From the NCBI GenBank assembly GCA_020425835.1, contig JAGQRC010000147.1, forward strand, positions 1 through 7,657: a stretch of DNA of 7,657 nucleotides, written 5' to 3'. Position 1 is the first letter of the stretch. The number at the start of each line of letters is the position of its first letter. The notes below the pieces were generated by a model. That model did not search any database. It had not been told where the DNA came from and was given only the letters and a program-made list of their open reading frames with translations. This document shows positions 5,815 through 7,657 of this stretch, in pieces. The DNA comes from Planctomycetota bacterium. GTDB lineage: Bacteria > Planctomycetota > UBA8108 > UBA1146 > JAJFFE01. The position numbers and the translations under genes were made by a program.

Positions 5815-6397
5815 CCCTTTCCCGGAGATGGTGGCGCGCGACAGGGGTTTGTCGTCACGATCTCGGCAACGGTGCGTGGGCCTCCCGGGACCGTCTCGTG
5901 CGGTCGGAATCGGTGGCCAGCCGCACGCTCGGCCCGTTACCGTGGCCATTCGGGCGTCGGTCTTCGCATTCTCGGCGTCGATCGCGTTGCACTCTCGGAA
6001 CCGTGAGCCCGGCTCGTCGGACGCGCGATTCCCGAGTCGCCAGTGGGGTTTGTTGCAGGCCCAGTCCGGCCGTCACACGCGGCGGCGACACGGACGGACC
6101 CAAGGGAAGAAGGACGCCGCCGAGCGGTTTCTCGGTGGCGATGGTCCGCACCTTCGACCGTCGTCCGCTCTCGCCGAGCGACGCCGATCGCAAACGGACA
6201 GCAGTGCGAGCGAGGCAAGTCAAGCGGGGCCACGGACCGGTGGTTCGCCCCGGCAGCCGTCCCGTCCGACGCGCGTCACCGAGGATCCGATGACGGATCG
6301 CGGTCACCCGTCGTGTCGCGGTCGGTTCGACGCGGCGAAGACTCGATGGCGAGCCGAAAAGGCTCGCGCGCAGGTCGGTGGTCGAGAGAGGGGTTTC
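5815..6397 (+). other. Long structured GC-rich leader or unrecognised ncRNA region, no credible gene
   Basis: The stretch between the promoter and the PilM-family start has open frames on both strands, but they encode Arg/Ser/Pro-rich shadow-like sequences without domains. It contains several hairpins. CGACA/TGTCG (5839-5854) sits inside GAGAT/ATCTC (5825-5864). Others are CGTGCGG/CCGCACG (5897-5927), GCCCG/CGGGC (5932-5955), a 10-bp stem with one G-U pair and loop CGGTTT (6115-6140), GATCCG-atga-CGGATC (6284-6299), and GCGAGCC-gaaaa-GGCTCGC (6349-6367). I found no match to the conserved cores of RNase P RNA, tmRNA, SRP RNA or the class I c-di-GMP riboswitch. It may be a regulatory 5' leader, a separate small RNA, or GC-rich intergenic DNA whose hairpins are incidental. 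Confidence 0.35.
6342..6386 (+). promoter_or_regulatory. Hairpin next to the ribosome binding site of the PilM-family gene
   Basis: GCGAGCC-gaaaa-GGCTCGC (6349-6367) is a perfect 7-bp stem with a purine loop. It is enclosed by CTCGA (6342-6346) and TCGAG (6382-6386). The outer strand TCGAG runs into the GAGAGAGGGG ribosome binding site (6384-6393), so closing it would partly occlude ribosome entry. It is a possible translational control element of no recognised class. Confidence 0.35.
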
Positions 6398-7657
6398 ATG
6401 TCAGCCTTCCAGACGGTGTGGAGTGTCGATCTCGGCAAGTCCTCCCTCAAAGCCGTCAAGATGCACCGCGAACGAAACAGCGTGGAGATCCTCGCTGTCG
6501 ACAAGGTCGACTTCCCGGTCGAGTCCGGAGGGATCGAGACCCTTCAAGCTCCGAAGGACGCCCTCCGCACGTTTGCCTCGCGCAACGAGATCAACTGTCC
6601 CGTCATCGTCTCCCACCCCGGGCACTCCGCCTTCTCCCGATTCATCCAGCTTCCGCAGGTCGACGCGAAGAAGGTCGAGGAGATGATCGGCTACGAGGCT
6701 CAGCAACAGATCCCGTTCCCGATCGACGAAGTCATCTGGGACTATCACGTCTGCGCTTCCGACGAGGGCGCGTTGGAGCGCGAGATCGGGATCTTCGCCG
6801 TGCGCCGCGAGGTGATCTCCGACTTCATCGTCGACTTCGAGAGCAACGGGCTCGCGCCTGATCACATCTCGATCGGATACATAGGGCTGCTGAACTACGT
6901 GAACTTCGATCTCCGTCCGCAGAAGCCAGCGGTGATCATCGACATCGGGTCGGAGCACACCGATCTGTTGATCGTCGACGGCGGTCGCTTCTGGGTGCGC
7001 AACCTCGGGATCGCCGGAAACGACATCACCCAGACACTCCAGGAGAAGTTCAAGCTCCAATTCGACGAAGCGGAGCGGCTCAAGAGATCGGCGGCGTCCG
7101 ACAAGGAGAAGGCCGCGAAGGTCTATCAGATCGTCCAGCCGATCCTGAAGGAGTTCGTCAACGAGGTGCACCGGTCGGTCGGCTTCTACAAGTCGCAGGC
7201 GGGTGATGTGAAGTTCGAGGATGTCTTCCTGTTCGGGAACGCCTCGAAGCTCGTCGGGCTGCAGCGATTCCTGCAGGAGCACCTGCGGTTCCGCGTCCAC
7301 GTCGAGAAGGGCTTCCACCGGATCCGCGTCAATCGCGAGTCCAACGTGGCCTTGCTCCAGCAGGACTTCCCGTCGTTCGCGACGGTCGTGGGCCAGGGCA
7401 TTCAGGCTCTCGGCGACGGCATGTGCGATGTCAACCTCCTCCCGCGAGAGCGTCAGGAGGAGTTGTCTTTCAAATCCAAGCAGAAGGTCGTCATCGCTGC
7501 CTGTGTCGCGTTGTTCGTCGTGCCCGTCTTCCTGATGCTCAACCTCAACGGCAAGATCGAGAAGGCGGAACAGGCGCTCGCGCAAGCGAACCGGTCCAAG
7601 TCGCTGAGCGACAACGCGAAGGCCATAAACGGCCTGAACGACGCGGCGACCGCCCTC
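6398..7657 (+). CDS. pilM: PilM-family pilus/secretion assembly ATPase fused to a PilN-like segment (3' end outside window)
   Basis: PilM is a cytoplasmic actin-like protein of the type IV pilus inner-membrane platform; it binds the N-terminal tail of PilN. In type II secretion the two roles are joined in GspL. The visible 420 codons start at ATG 6398 behind a GAGAGAGGGG ribosome binding site. The actin-like nucleotide motifs are VDLGKSSLKAV (10-20), VIIDIGSEHTDLLIVDGG (179-196) and VFLFGNASKLVGL (276-288, with GN where GG is common). MIGYEAQQQIPFPIDEVIWDY is a typical PilM block. After the actin fold comes DVNLLPRER (344-352), like the PilM-binding tail of PilN. A membrane helix (about 364-383, VVIAACVALFVVPVFLMLNL) and a charged helical or coiled-coil start (385-420) follow. 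The product is therefore single-pass, with a cytoplasmic PilM part and a periplasmic PilN- or GspL-like part. No stop is reached. Pilus versus secretion use cannot be decided here. Confidence 0.88.
   Translation, partial: MSAFQTVWSVDLGKSSLKAVKMHRERNSVEILAVDKVDFPVESGGIETLQAPKDALRTFASRNEINCPVIVSHPGHSAFSRFIQLPQVDAKKVEEMIGYEAQQQIPFPIDEVIWDYHVCASDEGALEREIGIFAVRREVISDFIVDFESNGLAPDHISIGYIGLLNYVNFDLRPQKPAVIIDIGSEHTDLLIVDGGRFWVRNLGIAGNDITQTLQEKFKLQFDEAERLKRSAASDKEKAAKVYQIVQPILKEFVNEVHRSVGFYKSQAGDVKFEDVFLFGNASKLVGLQRFLQEHLRFRVHVEKGFHRIRVNRESNVALLQQDFPSFATVVGQGIQALGDGMCDVNLLPRERQEELSFKSKQKVVIAACVALFVVPVFLMLNLNGKIEKAEQALAQANRSKSLSDNAKAINGLNDAATAL

Noticed and set aside
4773..5858. 361-codon minus-strand frame opposite the uracil-DNA glycosylase gene
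   Set aside because: The plus strand has clear catalytic and Fe-S motifs, whereas this frame is low in recognisable structure and extends across the promoter region.
5724..6293. 189-codon plus-strand frame in the long intergenic region
   Set aside because: The product is Arg/Ser-rich without hydrophobic core or motif, its start precedes the promoter, and no ribosome binding site was seen. The same applies to the 150-codon minus-strand frame at 5855-6307.
5815..6397. Known riboswitch or housekeeping RNA (c-di-GMP class I, RNase P, tmRNA, SRP RNA, 6S)
   Set aside because: No conserved core motif of the first four could be found by eye, and 6S has too little primary-sequence conservation to judge. 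A covariance search would be needed to exclude divergent members.
6401..7585. 394-codon minus-strand frame opposite the PilM-family gene
   Set aside because: It mirrors a well supported actin-like protein. Its Asp/Glu/Leu/Val-rich content is what the antisense of this codon usage produces.

Overview
The window is GC-rich DNA from a diderm (Gram-negative) bacterium. It carries an LptD/OstA-type outer-membrane LPS assembly protein, a type IV pilus/type II secretion assembly protein (PilM family) and ordinary housekeeping genes. The gene set does not fix the phylum. High GC and a PilM joined to a PilN-like segment would fit Planctomycetota or another deep diderm lineage, but that is only an impression. 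No mobile element, tRNA, rRNA or CRISPR array was seen.

Minus strand, read from about 3340 down to 1: a candidate sigma70 promoter with a dyad over its -35 box, then an LptD reading frame starting at a TTG with a good ribosome binding site. An in-frame TAG at codon 241 cuts this frame in two. The upstream part holds the signal peptide and OstA domain; the downstream part holds the end of the N-terminal region and the beta-barrel. After lptD comes a 14-bp tandem array that begins inside the last codons of lptD and fills most of the 91-bp gap to coaD (phosphopantetheine adenylyltransferase). The coaD stop overlaps an ATG at the window edge, so the transcription unit may continue.

Plus strand, 3388-5699: mtaB (tRNA t6A37 methylthiotransferase) and a family-4 type [4Fe-4S] uracil-DNA glycosylase, coupled by an ATGA overlap just after a run of eight G. 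Both are iron-sulfur enzymes acting on nucleic acid.

Plus strand, 5700-6397: about 700 bp without a credible gene. It holds a terminator-like hairpin, a near-consensus sigma70 promoter with a perfect 14-bp palindrome in its spacer, and a roughly 580-nt GC-rich leader with several perfect hairpins. The last hairpin lies just upstream of the ribosome binding site of the next gene.

Plus strand, 6398-end: an open-ended PilM-family gene. Its actin-like domain runs directly into an NLLP motif, a membrane helix and a helical segment that look like the start of PilN, giving a GspL-like architecture.

The points most worth checking are the in-frame TAG in lptD with its flanking in-frame direct repeats, the 14-bp array copied from the lptD stop region, the PilM-PilN-like fusion, and the long structured leader behind the palindrome-bearing promoter. 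No clearly new multi-gene system is visible.
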